A DNA stretch of 27,810 bases from Russula earlei. Lineage: Eukaryota; Basidiomycota; Agaricomycetes; Russulales; Russulaceae. The notes under the pieces were generated by a model. It did not search any database, was not told the origin of the DNA, and saw only the letters and a program-made list of their open reading frames with translations. The stretch's first letter is position 1. Every line of letters begins with the position of its first letter. The position numbers were made by a program, and so were the translations under genes. Shown piece by piece: positions 1 through 7,681 of this stretch. The stretch covers positions 1 to 27,810 of the forward strand of contig JAGFNK010000649.1 of NCBI GenBank assembly GCA_025769875.1, given 5' to 3'.

Positions 1-138
1 AGCCTATAATCATGTATATTCATTCCTGTTTCGTTCGTGAAGTGAACCTGAAGCGAATAAGATGGGATATAGAAATGAGGGAAGTATTTTCAGGTACAAG
101 CCTTTATTTGTAATTTTAGTAGCTAAATCAGTTGAACT

Positions 139-351
139 ATGGCTAATCTTTCTGTTCATCCACCCTTAAGTAATGTGCAGGCAGAACTACTGAAATTGTT
201 TTCTGCCGAAATACCGGAAAGCCATCTTATTGAGCTTAAAAAAGTTATTGCGAAATTTCTATTGGATAAAGCACGTGATAAAGCTGATGCAAAATGGGAT
301 GAAAAAGGGTATACAGATGAAAAGTTGCAACAAATATTAGACAAGCAATAA
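139..351 (+). CDS. Putative antitoxin of a PIN-type toxin-antitoxin pair
   Basis: This is a 70-residue, charged, probably mainly helical protein. Its last 20 residues are rich in Asp, Glu, Lys and Trp (WDEKGYTDEKLQQ). Small proteins with this kind of tail are common directly upstream of COG1569-type PIN toxins in Bacteroidota, where they are taken to be antitoxins that bind the toxin and the promoter. The stop codon TAA at 349-351 shares its last base with the ATG of the next gene, so the two are probably translationally coupled. No recognised DNA-binding domain can be named by eye. The antitoxin role rests on size, tail composition and position. The pair is more AT-rich than the genes that follow, which would fit transfer. 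Confidence 0.7.
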   Translation: MANLSVHPPLSNVQAELLKLFSAEIPESHLIELKKVIAKFLLDKARDKADAKWDEKGYTDEKLQQILDKQ

Positions 352-764
352 TGGCTTTCCTAAAAGTGGTACTGGATACCAATGCCATACTCCGTTCAAT
401 CTCCCGACGTTCGGATTTTTCTATTATTCTTGATAAGCTATATGAAGGCGATTATGAATTGTGGATTACTAACGACATATTGCTGGAATATGAAGAAAAA
501 ATAACAGATATTTTTTCAAAAGAAACCGCAGAATTAATAATAGGGGCTTTATCATTATTACCTAATGTTAAAAAAGCGGAGATTCATTACAACCTTTATC
601 TGATAGATGTTGATAAGGATGATAATAAATTTTCGGACTGTGCTTTTGCCGGGAATGTTCATTACCTGGTAACCAATGACAAGCATTTTAATATACTCAA
701 GTCTGTTTCCTTCCCCTCAATTAACGTTATTACTTTAGAAGCTTTTAAGGAGTTGTTGTCTTAG
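351..764 (+). CDS. PIN-domain toxin-like RNase (COG1569 family)
   Basis: This 137-residue protein has the order of acidic residues expected of a PIN nuclease. Asp9 lies in VLDTNAIL, Glu46 in ILLEYEE, and Asp91 and Asp96 in a DDNKFSD segment. Asp110 lies in a VTNDKHF segment. PIN domains of this family cut RNA with Mg2+ or Mn2+ and act as toxins held in check by a small partner. The length is typical of the 'putative toxin component, PIN family' group and no key acidic residue appears missing. The gene overlaps the upstream antitoxin-like gene by one base (TAATG), which suggests fixed co-expression. RNA target and actual toxicity cannot be read from the sequence. Confidence 0.85.
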   Translation: MAFLKVVLDTNAILRSISRRSDFSIILDKLYEGDYELWITNDILLEYEEKITDIFSKETAELIIGALSLLPNVKKAEIHYNLYLIDVDKDDNKFSDCAFAGNVHYLVTNDKHFNILKSVSFPSINVITLEAFKELLS

Positions 765-876
765 ATTACTTCTCGTAGGGCATAGGCAATCCATTTACGG
801 TGAGTGCGCGGTGCATGGACGGTCCATATATGAAATGAATAAGATCGTTATTACTTTACGCGAAGAACCACCCCCA

Positions 877-1914
877 TCAAAACCTGAGCACCACATCACC
901 CCCTACCGCGTAACCGGTACAGGTGAGCACCCTGCCTTTGGCTATTTCATCATCCAGCAATACTTCATTATGCCACATCCATACCTTGCCTTCCAGGCAG
1001 GTAGCTGTACAGGTACCACATTGGCCGCTCTCGCAACTATACGGTACCGGTATTTTTAATTGTTTGGCAGCCTGCAGTATGGTTACAGGGTATTGCGCAT
1101 CGAACTGGTATTCCCTATCCTGTACTTGCAGCGTGATATGGTGCATATCCTTATCCGGCGGCTGTAGCCGCTTTGCAGGCTTTTCTATATTGAAGATCTC
1201 TTTCTTAATATTTTCCACTACTACCCCTTCGCTCTGTAGCTTGATGGTGATCATCCGCATATAATCATAAGGACCACATAAGTAGAAAAGAATATTATTC
1301 AAGGAAGTGACGGCGAATTCTTTTAACAATACTTCCAGCAAACCAAAACTTAGCCTTGCCCGCAATAAATCGCGGGAGGTGCTAAACAGGAATTCTATTT
1401 TAAAGCGTTTGGCAAACTGCTGTTGTAATGCCTGTAGCTCTTCGTAAAAGATGGTGGAAGAAGGAGAGGTATTGCTATAAATCAAGCCGACAGTGATAGT
1501 GGCATTGGTGTGCAGTACTGTTTTGATCAATGAATAAATGGGCGTAATACCACTACCGGCAGCTATAAAGATGAGTTGTTGATAGTTGTTTACTTTTTCA
1601 GGCAGTGTAAAAAAACCGGATGCGCCAATGGTCTCTAATTCACTGCCTGCCTGTGTTCTATCTGTTAACCTGCGGGAATATTCGCCGTTTTCAATACGCT
1701 TTACCGTAATAGTTAAAGGTTCCTCTAAAACAGGCGAGGACGAAATGGAATAACTGCGCCGTACTTCTTCGCCATTGAAGTGTTTAAACAGGAATGTAAG
1801 AAACTGCCCTGCCTGGTATTCTATCTTCTTTCCATCAGCAGGGGCCAGTACAAATGATTTTGTGTTGAATGTTTCCTGGATAACCTGCTTTACTATTAAT
1901 TTCTGAGGCATCAA
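877..1914 (-). CDS. Ferredoxin-NADP reductase-like oxidoreductase with 2Fe-2S domain (PaaE-like)
   Basis: This 345-residue soluble electron-transfer protein passes electrons from NAD(P)H through a flavin to a plant-type 2Fe-2S cluster. The order is a flavin-binding barrel with the RSYS motif (53-56), a nucleotide-binding domain with GSGITP (120-125) and CGPYDYM, then a C-terminal ferredoxin domain. The cluster ligands are Cys294, Cys299, Cys302 and Cys332. This layout matches PaaE, the reductase of phenylacetyl-CoA epoxidase, and other multicomponent oxygenase reductases. No paaA-D or other oxygenase gene is in the window, so the partner is unknown and a paa symbol is not justified. It lies 50 bases downstream of the phosphatase gene on the same strand. 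No exact TAnnTTTG box was found in that gap. Confidence 0.85.
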   Translation of the reverse strand: MMPQKLIVKQVIQETFNTKSFVLAPADGKKIEYQAGQFLTFLFKHFNGEEVRRSYSISSSPVLEEPLTITVKRIENGEYSRRLTDRTQAGSELETIGASGFFTLPEKVNNYQQLIFIAAGSGITPIYSLIKTVLHTNATITVGLIYSNTSPSSTIFYEELQALQQQFAKRFKIEFLFSTSRDLLRARLSFGLLEVLLKEFAVTSLNNILFYLCGPYDYMRMITIKLQSEGVVVENIKKEIFNIEKPAKRLQPPDKDMHHITLQVQDREYQFDAQYPVTILQAAKQLKIPVPYSCESGQCGTCTATCLEGKVWMWHNEVLLDDEIAKGRVLTCTGYAVGGDVVLRF

Positions 1915-1964
1915 CTAAATTAAAACAAAAACAGTATTTGAGGTTCAATAGTACACCAATACTA

Positions 1965-3356
1965 TCATTTAAGGTTTTCCAGGTACTGGCGCATATCTGT
2001 ATCCAGTGAAGTATGTAATTGCTGTAACAGTTGCAGGTAGTAAGCTTTAACAGCATCCCATTGATAATACGGCCATGTTTGCGTAGCTACCGGCAGCTTT
2101 ACTTCTTTTTCATTGAGCAATACTTTTATATAATATTGGTTGCTATTCTTATATAGTATCCATTGTATGTTGGCGCTTAGAGGGATGATATGAGAAGCCT
2201 GCCAATATTTATCGTAATCCGCAATGGTATGGGTGGTGGTGCTTGCTTCGGGTATGCCTAGTAAAGCAGCAAACGGGGAGATAGCTTCAGCATGTGTAAA
2301 CCGTAAGGTTGCATCAGCACTGGTGGGTTGTTGTATAAAAGCATCAGTAGTTTTGATAAAGTCAACCAATAAGGGTACTGCATTGGCAACCTGGATGCCT
2401 AGCGGGTTAAAGGCCGGGCCTTTTTCTAAAAAGTCCGGCGCATTATTGATGTGATCCAGCAATTGCAGGTCTCCCTGGCTAAACCAGATACCAAAATCAA
2501 TGCTGCCGGGTGTAAGACCTTTTGCCTGCATTTCTTTCCTTACAGAATAGCGAACGGTATACAGATCATATAAGTCTTGCATCAATTGCAGCGCTGTGTA
2601 TGCTTTTTGCTTTCCGTTGGCAGATTCCGTTTTTACTTTTCCATCGAGCAGGCGTTGTGCAAAATCACCGGTGAACAACCGGCTACAAAGCTTACCGGCT
2701 ATGGCTGTTAGTTGGACTTTATTCATTACTGAATCAACACGCTTTTGCAAAGCATCGCTGTTTTTGTATGCAGTATAGGCCGGTGATAAATCGTAGAACC
2801 GTAGTGCCATATCCATAGAATCAGACAGTATAGAACGGCTGATCTTAGCAGAAGCATAGCAGGGCATGCCTTTTAGAAAAGCATCGGCACTTTGTTGGGT
2901 TCTTACCTTATGCGTCATTACCACGTTTAATCCCCTGCCCGTAAATACACCTGCATAGTTGGCTAACATCCTCGCGCCTATGTTGGTTTGTTCATACTGG
3001 CCCAGCAGGGTAATGTTTTCGTAATTGTCTTTTTCAATAGAAAGAAAGTTCTCTGCCATTTGTTTGGCTGTCTTTCCATCATGGGTGAGTGCATTTTCTT
3101 TTTCTGCCTGTGAAAGCAGGGATAGTACCGCTACATCACCCCCTGGCTTTGTTAAAAACCGGGCTCCATGCCTGCCTGCATAATTGATAAAAACAGGCTG
3201 AAAACCCCTGGGTGCAGGCGTATATTTTGTTTGTAATGGAGAGTAGGGCGTTTTTGTTCCCAGGAAGGAGGTAGTAGTATCCTGTGCTTTTACAGAAATA
3301 ACGATTGCTGTAAAAAGCACGCCTGCTATTATTTGATTCATGCTCATTCTTTTCAA
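1965..3356 (-). CDS. Secreted histidine-type phosphatase, MINPP-like
   Basis: This is a 463-residue exported histidine phosphatase. A signal peptide (about residues 1-25, ending near VKAQ) is followed by the catalytic RHGAR motif at 62-66, where His63 is the expected phospho-accepting residue. A second motif near the C-terminus reads THAEA. The HAE form, in place of the HD of E. coli-type acid phosphatases, is characteristic of multiple inositol polyphosphate phosphatase (MINPP), which removes phosphates from phytate and related inositol phosphates. Length is normal for MINPP. Substrate is inferred from the family; glycerate-phosphate or other phosphate esters are possible. Alternative starts at Met4 or Met6 would keep the signal peptide. 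Confidence 0.82.
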   Translation of the reverse strand: MKRMSMNQIIAGVLFTAIVISVKAQDTTTSFLGTKTPYSPLQTKYTPAPRGFQPVFINYAGRHGARFLTKPGGDVAVLSLLSQAEKENALTHDGKTAKQMAENFLSIEKDNYENITLLGQYEQTNIGARMLANYAGVFTGRGLNVVMTHKVRTQQSADAFLKGMPCYASAKISRSILSDSMDMALRFYDLSPAYTAYKNSDALQKRVDSVMNKVQLTAIAGKLCSRLFTGDFAQRLLDGKVKTESANGKQKAYTALQLMQDLYDLYTVRYSVRKEMQAKGLTPGSIDFGIWFSQGDLQLLDHINNAPDFLEKGPAFNPLGIQVANAVPLLVDFIKTTDAFIQQPTSADATLRFTHAEAISPFAALLGIPEASTTTHTIADYDKYWQASHIIPLSANIQWILYKNSNQYYIKVLLNEKEVKLPVATQTWPYYQWDAVKAYYLQLLQQLHTSLDTDMRQYLENLK

Positions 3357-3403
3357 TTAATGCCGGTAAACATAACAGATTATCAATTGTGGACTACAGG
3401 ATA

Positions 3404-3441
3404 ACAAAAAAATAACGTAAGCTGATATACATCAGCTTACG
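3404..3441 (-). terminator. Rho-independent terminator-like hairpin after htpG
   Basis: A perfect 11-bp stem (3416-3426 with 3431-3441) encloses a 4-base loop. On the minus strand it is followed by a T-rich run (complement of 3404-3415, TTATTTTTTT). It lies about 80 bases beyond the htpG stop and before the phosphatase gene, so it would end htpG transcripts. Stem and T-run are read directly; termination is inferred. Confidence 0.75.
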
Positions 3442-3470
3442 CTATCGATAAAATATATGTTATGTACGAC

Positions 3471-3499
3471 AGGAGATCCTGAATCAAGTTCAGGATGAC
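3471..3499. repeat. REP-like intergenic palindrome
   Basis: An 8-bp inverted repeat, ATCCTGAA (3476-3483) and TTCAGGAT (3489-3496), has a TCAAG loop. It is flanked by AGGAG on one side and GACG on the other. It lies just beyond the htpG stop codon. Short palindromes of the form 'CCTGAATCAAGTTCAGG-ATGACG' occur as dispersed intergenic repeats in a number of bacterial genomes. Only one copy is present in this window, so repeat status is inferred from memory of similar elements. Confidence 0.5.
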
Positions 3500-3518
3500 G
3501 TTTCGGGTGTTATTCTCC

Positions 3519-5360
3519 TTATTGCATCAAATCCAGGCTCCTGTTAATAAAGGTAGTAAGCTCATTTCCTTTTAGTAAACCTTGTGATAATAGGGCAAGA
3601 TCTGCCAGGTTTCTTACTTGCTTTTCCTGCCTGGTAGTATCTGCTTCTTTTAACAGGGTTTGATAGATGCTGTGGTTGCCGTTTACAGTTAAAGTAACTT
3701 CATCAGGCATTTGTGCATAGAAGGCGGCCATGCCACCACCTATAGCACCCATATCTTTCATACGCCTCATGAATTCCGGGCGGGTAGCTACTACCGGTGC
3801 GGTTTCTTTACTCAGGCCTTTTATTTCTACCGTTACATGCAAAGCATTGGCAGGGAATTCAAACAATTTCTTTAATTGCTCTTCTTCGTCTTTGCTTAGT
3901 ATGCTATCTGCATGTTCCTGCTTGTCAACCAGGTTATCTACAATGTCTGCATCTACACGGGTAAAGCTGATGTTCTCCCACTTTGTTTCCATGTGGTTGA
4001 TAAAGGAAGCATCTACCAACGTTTCCATCTTTACTACCTTATATCCTTTTGCATTAGCAGCCTGTATGTAGGCATCCTGCTGAATAGGATCGGTAGTGTA
4101 GATGATCACATTCTTGCCATCTTTATTTTTCTGTAATGCTTCTGTAGCTATTTTGTATTCTTCCAGCGTATAGAATTTCTTTTCTATTGCTTCTTCCATT
4201 ACCAGGAACTTATTGGCTTTTTCCAGGAACTTATCATCCGTCATCATTCCATACTTCACGAATAAGCCAAGGCTTTCCCATTTCTCTTCAAAAGAGGTTC
4301 TCTCTGTACGGAAGATCTCTTCCAGCTTATCTGCTACCTTCTTGGTAATATGCGTATTGATCTTCTTTACATTGGGGTCGCCCTGTAAATAGCTACGGCT
4401 TACATTCAATGGAATATCCGGGCTATCGATCACCCCCTGTAACAACATGAGGAACTCTGGCACTATATCCTTTACTTCATCTGTTACAAATACCTGGTTG
4501 GAGTATAGCTGTATTTTATCTTTCTGGATCTCGTGGCTCTGTTTGATCTTAGGGAAGTACAGGATACCGGTGAGGTTGAACGGATAGTCTACATTAAGAT
4601 GGATCCAGAAAAGCGGTGTTTCGTTAAAAGGATATAACTCTTTATAGAACCCTTCGTAATCTTCTTTGGTTAAATCACCGGGTTTCTTTACCCAGATAGG
4701 ATTGGTGTTGTTGATAGATTTCTCTTCTGTACCTTCCTCTTCCTTTTCACCTACTTCTTTAAAGTAAATAGGAATAGGCAGGAATTTACAGAACTTGGTA
4801 AGAATGCCTTTTATGCGACCTGCTTCGAGAAACTCTTTGCTTTCCTCGTTGATGTGCAGCACTATCCTGGTACCACGCTCATTATAATCTACATCGTATA
4901 GTTCGTATTCCGGGCTACCATCGCAACTCCAGAAAACACCGCTGGTGTTTTCTTTATAGCTCTTACTGTAGATGTCTACTTTATCACTTACCATAAAGGC
5001 GCTGTAAAAACCTAAACCGAAGTGACCGATAATGCTGGCATCTTTATACTTATTTACGAACTCTTCTGCACCACTAAATGCTACCTGGTTAATGTATTTA
5101 TCTATTTCTTCGGCCGTCATACCAATACCGCGGTCGATGATGCTGAGGGTTTTTTCTTTGGTATCGAGTACTACGTCAATACGCAGATCGCCCAATTCGC
5201 CTTTGGCTTCCCCAATACCGGAAAGTGTTTTTAGCTTCTGTGATGCGTCGGTAGCATTACTCACTAATTCGCGCAGGAAGATCTCGTGATCACTGTAGAG
5301 GAATTTCTTAATGATGGGAAAGATATTCTCTGTTTGTACTCTTATCTGTCCTTTTTGCAT
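3519..5360 (-). CDS. htpG: Molecular chaperone HtpG (bacterial Hsp90)
   Basis: This 613-residue protein is an ATP-driven homodimeric cytosolic chaperone that remodels client proteins together with the DnaK system. The N-terminal GHKL ATPase domain shows RELVSNATDA (30-39; Glu31, Asn35 and Asp38 are the usual Mg-ATP residues), DRGIGM (76-81) and GHFGLGFYS (112-120). Middle and C-terminal dimerisation domains follow. As in other bacterial Hsp90s there is no MEEVD tail. Length is close to E. coli HtpG. The gene stands alone between two hairpins (3416-3441 and 5463-5494). No CIRCE element was seen upstream. Confidence 0.97.
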   Translation of the reverse strand: MQKGQIRVQTENIFPIIKKFLYSDHEIFLRELVSNATDASQKLKTLSGIGEAKGELGDLRIDVVLDTKEKTLSIIDRGIGMTAEEIDKYINQVAFSGAEEFVNKYKDASIIGHFGLGFYSAFMVSDKVDIYSKSYKENTSGVFWSCDGSPEYELYDVDYNERGTRIVLHINEESKEFLEAGRIKGILTKFCKFLPIPIYFKEVGEKEEEGTEEKSINNTNPIWVKKPGDLTKEDYEGFYKELYPFNETPLFWIHLNVDYPFNLTGILYFPKIKQSHEIQKDKIQLYSNQVFVTDEVKDIVPEFLMLLQGVIDSPDIPLNVSRSYLQGDPNVKKINTHITKKVADKLEEIFRTERTSFEEKWESLGLFVKYGMMTDDKFLEKANKFLVMEEAIEKKFYTLEEYKIATEALQKNKDGKNVIIYTTDPIQQDAYIQAANAKGYKVVKMETLVDASFINHMETKWENISFTRVDADIVDNLVDKQEHADSILSKDEEEQLKKLFEFPANALHVTVEIKGLSKETAPVVATRPEFMRRMKDMGAIGGGMAAFYAQMPDEVTLTVNGNHSIYQTLLKEADTTRQEKQVRNLADLALLSQGLLKGNELTTFINRSLDLMQ

Positions 5361-5462
5361 ACCTGGTTTATTTTTAGATGGAATTTTTGGTTTTTAGCCC
5401 CTGCTCAAACACAGTACCAATCGCAGATGTGCTGACAGGATGGCAAGTAAGGATTGCAAAGA

Positions 5463-5494
5463 AAAAGGGTTCCCGTCATTTTGGGAACCCTTTT
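5463..5494 (-). terminator. Strong hairpin terminator after the DUF5689 gene
   Basis: A perfect 12-bp stem (5463-5474 with 5483-5494) encloses an 8-base loop. The stem begins AAAAGGG and ends CCCTTTT, so each strand has an A-run before it and a T-run at its end, as in a bidirectional rho-independent terminator. It lies 24 bases past the stop of the lipoprotein gene and about 100 bases upstream of htpG, so it should insulate the two transcripts. Confidence 0.85.
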
Positions 5495-5517
5495 CGGTAA
5501 ATTCTATGTATGATGGC

Positions 5518-7644
5518 TTATTGCCATGTAAATTTCACGTCGTCAATGCCTGTTGTTGCCCTGGTACCAGAACCGACTGTAGCAGCTAATTCTACAATAC
5601 GGATCCACACATTACCAGATTGATTATCCAAAGCATTTCCAAAAGCTACATTCACATTATTGTTAGTGAAGAGAGAATTACCGGTAGTTAAGGTACCTGT
5701 AACATTGGTGGCTTGTGTAAAGGTGGTAGGAGCAGTACCAAAACCATAATCTACTCTCCAGGTAGTGGTGCGGGTGCTGCTGGAGTCCAAAGATTGTAAC
5801 TGGAAGTTCATGGCAAAGTTTGTTTTACCTGTTGTATTAGTAAACTGGAAAACAAAAGCCTGCCCAATATCAGTAGTGCCGGTTTGCCTTGTACCCAATG
5901 CCCTGTTGGTAGCAGCACCCTGAACGGTTGTTGAAGCAGAAGCGCCCAATCCTGTACCAGAGGCATAGTTGAAGAAACCAGTACTTACATAACCCCAGGT
6001 TTGAGCAGCCGGAGCCGTTGTAACAGCGGTGCCAAAAGCCGTAGCTGTTGCAGCGGTATATACAGAAACACCTGTTGGGAATCCGGAAGCAAGACTATTA
6101 AAATCCAAAGTAGTTGGAGAAGTGGTGAGTGTAATGCCAGTTCCGCCTGTAGGAGGTGGTGTTGTACTGCAACCTGTACCGGCAGTAGCATCACTGGTAG
6201 TCCTGATCTGGAACTGTGGAGTAGTATATCTGTTAGCATACCCTACCCAATTCTCACAAGTAGTAGGCATAGTAGCGCCAGCAAGAGCAGTATAAGTTGC
6301 ATTGGTATATAATACTATGGTTCCGGAAGCGTCTGCTAATGTTTGATTACCGCTATACGTAGTTCCTGTACCGCTAACAGTAGCACTTACTATCTGCAAC
6401 ACAATATTTTCCAATGAACCGGTACCAGTTGATCCCAGGTTGCTATTGATCTGTGCGATGGTAGCAGCTACAGGTGTTACTGTTTTACCGGTACCTGCCT
6501 TAGCTGTAGGTAACTGTGCAGCGGCAAGGCTTAATTCTACCATGCCTTTATAATTAGTGAGCTTACCACCAGTTATATCTAATACTATAGAATCACCAAC
6601 GGCAAAGTTGGTAGTAGGGGCGGTGCTTCCAAAATACAGGTCTATACCCATGTTACCATCCTGGATAATAAGGTTGCCCGCTGATAAGTTAGAAGGATTC
6701 GCGATAACAATACCTTTTGTTGTATTACTACCCAATATAACATCCGTACCGGTGTACATTGCGCGCAATTGCGACACTGTTAAAACACCTGCTGGTGGAG
6801 GAGTACCGCCGGTACTGCCACAACGTGCGTTGTATAATTTAACGTCGGCAGTATCCCTGATCATGAACTCTTTATCAGAGTTGTAAGGAACGAAGATACC
6901 GAAGAAAGTACCGTTGCCTTTTGGCACTTTGATACCTGCAAAGTTAGCATACCCACTATTGTACATATACCCTGAGCTGGTGTTGCCACAAGCATCGTTC
7001 AGGTTGATCTTGGTAGAGTTTTTAGCGGCTGAAGTATCAGCATATGTTTTGCTGGTATCAGTAGTGTTGATCTGGGCGTTTTCAATTCTAACCAGCATAC
7101 TTTGGTTGTTGGTAGTTAATTGAGCCAGGGTAACTGTTTTAGCCAGGTTAGAATCTACATACGCACGGCTATATAAAGTATCCCTTATCAAATAGTTTAC
7201 AAATAATGTACTTGCAATACCTACAAATGTGTTGGTATTATCAATATTACCTAACTGGATAAATCCATTTTTATTAACGATATACAGGCCTTTACAAACC
7301 ACATCAACTTTACGGCCTACGGGGTAGTTGGTATATAAATTAGTACCATCCAGGCTTAAACAAATACCACCTGAAGCATCCTGTATAAACAATTGCTTAT
7401 AAATATTACCGCTTTTATCATCTCCTACAACGATACCGGAAAGTGTATCGTTGCCGGTAATCAGTACTGCTGATGTACCTGGGTTGTACTTTGTTTTGAA
7501 AGCTGCAATAGTAATATTGGGCTTTACATTGGGGTTCACAAAAGCCGGGGGCTCATCAAATTTCTTGTTACAGGATATAATAGTAACACACGCGAAGAGC
7601 ACCGTCACTACAAAAACACTCCAGATCAGTTTTTTATTTTTCAT
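5518..7644 (-). CDS. DUF5689-type multidomain surface lipoprotein
   Basis: This 708-residue lipoprotein has a hydrophobic leader ending in the lipobox-like IISC, followed by Asn-Lys-Lys. Two related beta-rich regions (about 40-265 and 285-490) have the look of DUF5689/OB-like domains, with phrases such as SGIVVGDDKSG and KGIVIANPSN. They are separated by Pro/Gly linkers (TPPPAG, TPPPTGG). A third Thr/Ser/Ala-rich region (about 500-708) resembles a beta-sandwich carbohydrate- or surface-binding module. It starts 37 bases after the TonB-dependent receptor on the same strand, so the two probably form an operon. It occupies the place a SusD lipoprotein usually has but does not resemble SusD. Ligand is unknown; surface binding is inferred. 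Confidence 0.75.
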   Translation of the reverse strand: MKNKKLIWSVFVVTVLFACVTIISCNKKFDEPPAFVNPNVKPNITIAAFKTKYNPGTSAVLITGNDTLSGIVVGDDKSGNIYKQLFIQDASGGICLSLDGTNLYTNYPVGRKVDVVCKGLYIVNKNGFIQLGNIDNTNTFVGIASTLFVNYLIRDTLYSRAYVDSNLAKTVTLAQLTTNNQSMLVRIENAQINTTDTSKTYADTSAAKNSTKINLNDACGNTSSGYMYNSGYANFAGIKVPKGNGTFFGIFVPYNSDKEFMIRDTADVKLYNARCGSTGGTPPPAGVLTVSQLRAMYTGTDVILGSNTTKGIVIANPSNLSAGNLIIQDGNMGIDLYFGSTAPTTNFAVGDSIVLDITGGKLTNYKGMVELSLAAAQLPTAKAGTGKTVTPVAATIAQINSNLGSTGTGSLENIVLQIVSATVSGTGTTYSGNQTLADASGTIVLYTNATYTALAGATMPTTCENWVGYANRYTTPQFQIRTTSDATAGTGCSTTPPPTGGTGITLTTSPTTLDFNSLASGFPTGVSVYTAATATAFGTAVTTAPAAQTWGYVSTGFFNYASGTGLGASASTTVQGAATNRALGTRQTGTTDIGQAFVFQFTNTTGKTNFAMNFQLQSLDSSSTRTTTWRVDYGFGTAPTTFTQATNVTGTLTTGNSLFTNNNVNVAFGNALDNQSGNVWIRIVELAATVGSGTRATTGIDDVKFTWQ

Positions 7645-7681
7645 ACCGTTTGTTTTATAAATAAGAAGTTATACAAATGTG

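Noticed and set aside
815..827. Odd palindrome ATGGAC-G-GTCCAT between the PIN gene and the oxidoreductase gene
   Set aside because: It is between two convergent gene ends, too tight to fold as a hairpin and not near a promoter, so it is probably chance.
811..1059. Open frame of 82 codons on the plus strand
   Set aside because: It runs antisense through the conserved 2Fe-2S domain of the oxidoreductase gene and has no family-like motif.
5985..6312. Overlapping open frames on both strands inside the DUF5689 gene
   Set aside because: They are by-products of the Thr/Ala/Gly-rich codon pattern of the lipoprotein and lack any motif.
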